DNA of 64,000 bases from Lutraria lutraria (taxonomy: Eukaryota > Mollusca > Bivalvia > Venerida > Mactridae): the NCBI GenBank assembly GCA_964023205.1, contig OZ026835.1, forward strand, positions 24,813,817 through 24,877,816, in the 5' to 3' direction. How positions within the stretch are numbered: position 1 is the first letter of the stretch; every line of letters starts with the position of its first letter. This document shows, piece by piece, positions 63,720 through 64,000 of this stretch. A program made the translations under genes and the position numbers. The notes beneath the pieces were generated by a model that ran no database searches, was not told where the DNA came from, and was given only the letters and a program-made list of their open reading frames with translations.

Positions 63720-64000
63720 TCGACTCGACTGAATGCAATCTAAGAATGTGAAAACGAAGGAATGACATTTCAATAAAGTCGTCTTCTTACACATACCCAT
63801 GCTTATATAGTTCCTACCTAGCATGGGGCGTAGTGGGTGTTTGACACAAGACGGCCCCCAAATCAGTGGGACAGTTCTCTCCGCATATGCTTACTTACAT
63901 TCTTAATTTGTTAAGTTCGCAAATATATGAAACACAATTTCAACGCGGTGCCTGGTCTCCCTCATTCAATTTGGAATTGTTCTGCGATTAATCGGTTCCA
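63720..64000. repeat. Satellite monomer, copy 55, cut by the window edge
   Basis: First 281 bases of a further copy, including the GC-rich stem-loop. The array therefore continues to the right. Confidence 0.97.

Larger units (their letters stand above)
1..64000. repeat. Tandem satellite array, about 1.19-kb monomer, 54 copies plus a partial
   Basis: The same unit recurs head to tail across the whole window. The landmark TCGACTCGACTG or a near variant starts at 1, 1189, 2376, 3564, 4752, 5942 and so on to 63720. Complete units are 1187-1193 bp and differ from each other at only a few sites each. All copies have the same orientation. Spacing breaks once, between copies 18 and 19, where two equivalent points lie 683 bp apart. 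Length rises slightly along the window: 1187-1190 bp in copies 1-17 and mostly 1190-1191 bp from copy 25 on. No unique DNA is present, so neither array edge is in view. Many short ORFs recur in every copy only because the unit recurs; none looks coding. Confidence 0.99.

Noticed and set aside
1..64000. CRISPR array or bacterial operon
   Set aside because: The repeat unit is over 1 kb with no short repeat and spacer pattern, and there are no coding genes.
1..64000. LTR retrotransposon or DNA transposon as the source of the repeat
   Set aside because: No reverse transcriptase, integrase or transposase coding sequence, and no terminal repeats distinct from the tandem structure.

Overview
The window is one uninterrupted tandem satellite array. 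A unit of about 1.19 kb (1187-1193 bp when complete) repeats head to tail from base 1 to base 64000. There are 54 phased copies plus a 281-bp partial copy at the right edge. No unique sequence, recognisable protein gene or foreign insertion interrupts it. Copies are phased here on the TCGACTCGACTG landmark, which falls at position 1, so the phase is a convenience and not a biological boundary. The sequence is AT-rich. The array form and the RNA polymerase III-type signals point to a eukaryotic, probably animal, genome. The species cannot be named from the sequence.

Each complete monomer carries one structured element on the minus strand. In copy 1 it is a 91-bp tRNA-like unit at 810-900, with a good A box (882-893), a good B box (821-831), a T9 run directly after its 3' end (801-809) and a TATATATA 25-32 bp before its 5' end (925-932). 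This is the full layout of a Pol III type 2 gene with an upstream TATA. The D arm and most of the T arm can fold, but the acceptor and anticodon arms do not pair, so it is not called as a decoding tRNA. It is either a tRNA-derived (SINE-like) relic fixed in the satellite or a tandem array of small Pol III RNA genes. The rest of the monomer holds several short inverted repeats but no convincing gene.

Region by region, the array is built from nested, overlapping duplications of 2, 3 or 4 monomers, visible through shared private variants. Copies 5-13 hold a 4-mer repeat (period 4752). Copies 14-18 hold a 2-mer (2378). Copies 19-24 hold a 3-mer (3566) overlapping a 4-mer in copies 22-29 (4757). 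Copies 31-34 hold a 2-mer (2382), 36-39 a 2-mer (2378), 39-44 a 3-mer (3572) and 46-53 a 4-mer (4761). The main irregularities are a 683-bp short-period duplication at 20355-21721 whose junction cuts a tRNA-like unit, a divergent tRNA-like unit in copy 17 (19824-19914), and a chimeric monomer (copy 35).

The likely genomic setting is a heterochromatic satellite block (pericentromeric, subtelomeric or sex-linked), evolving by unequal exchange and gene conversion. That setting is inference, because no flanking DNA is visible.
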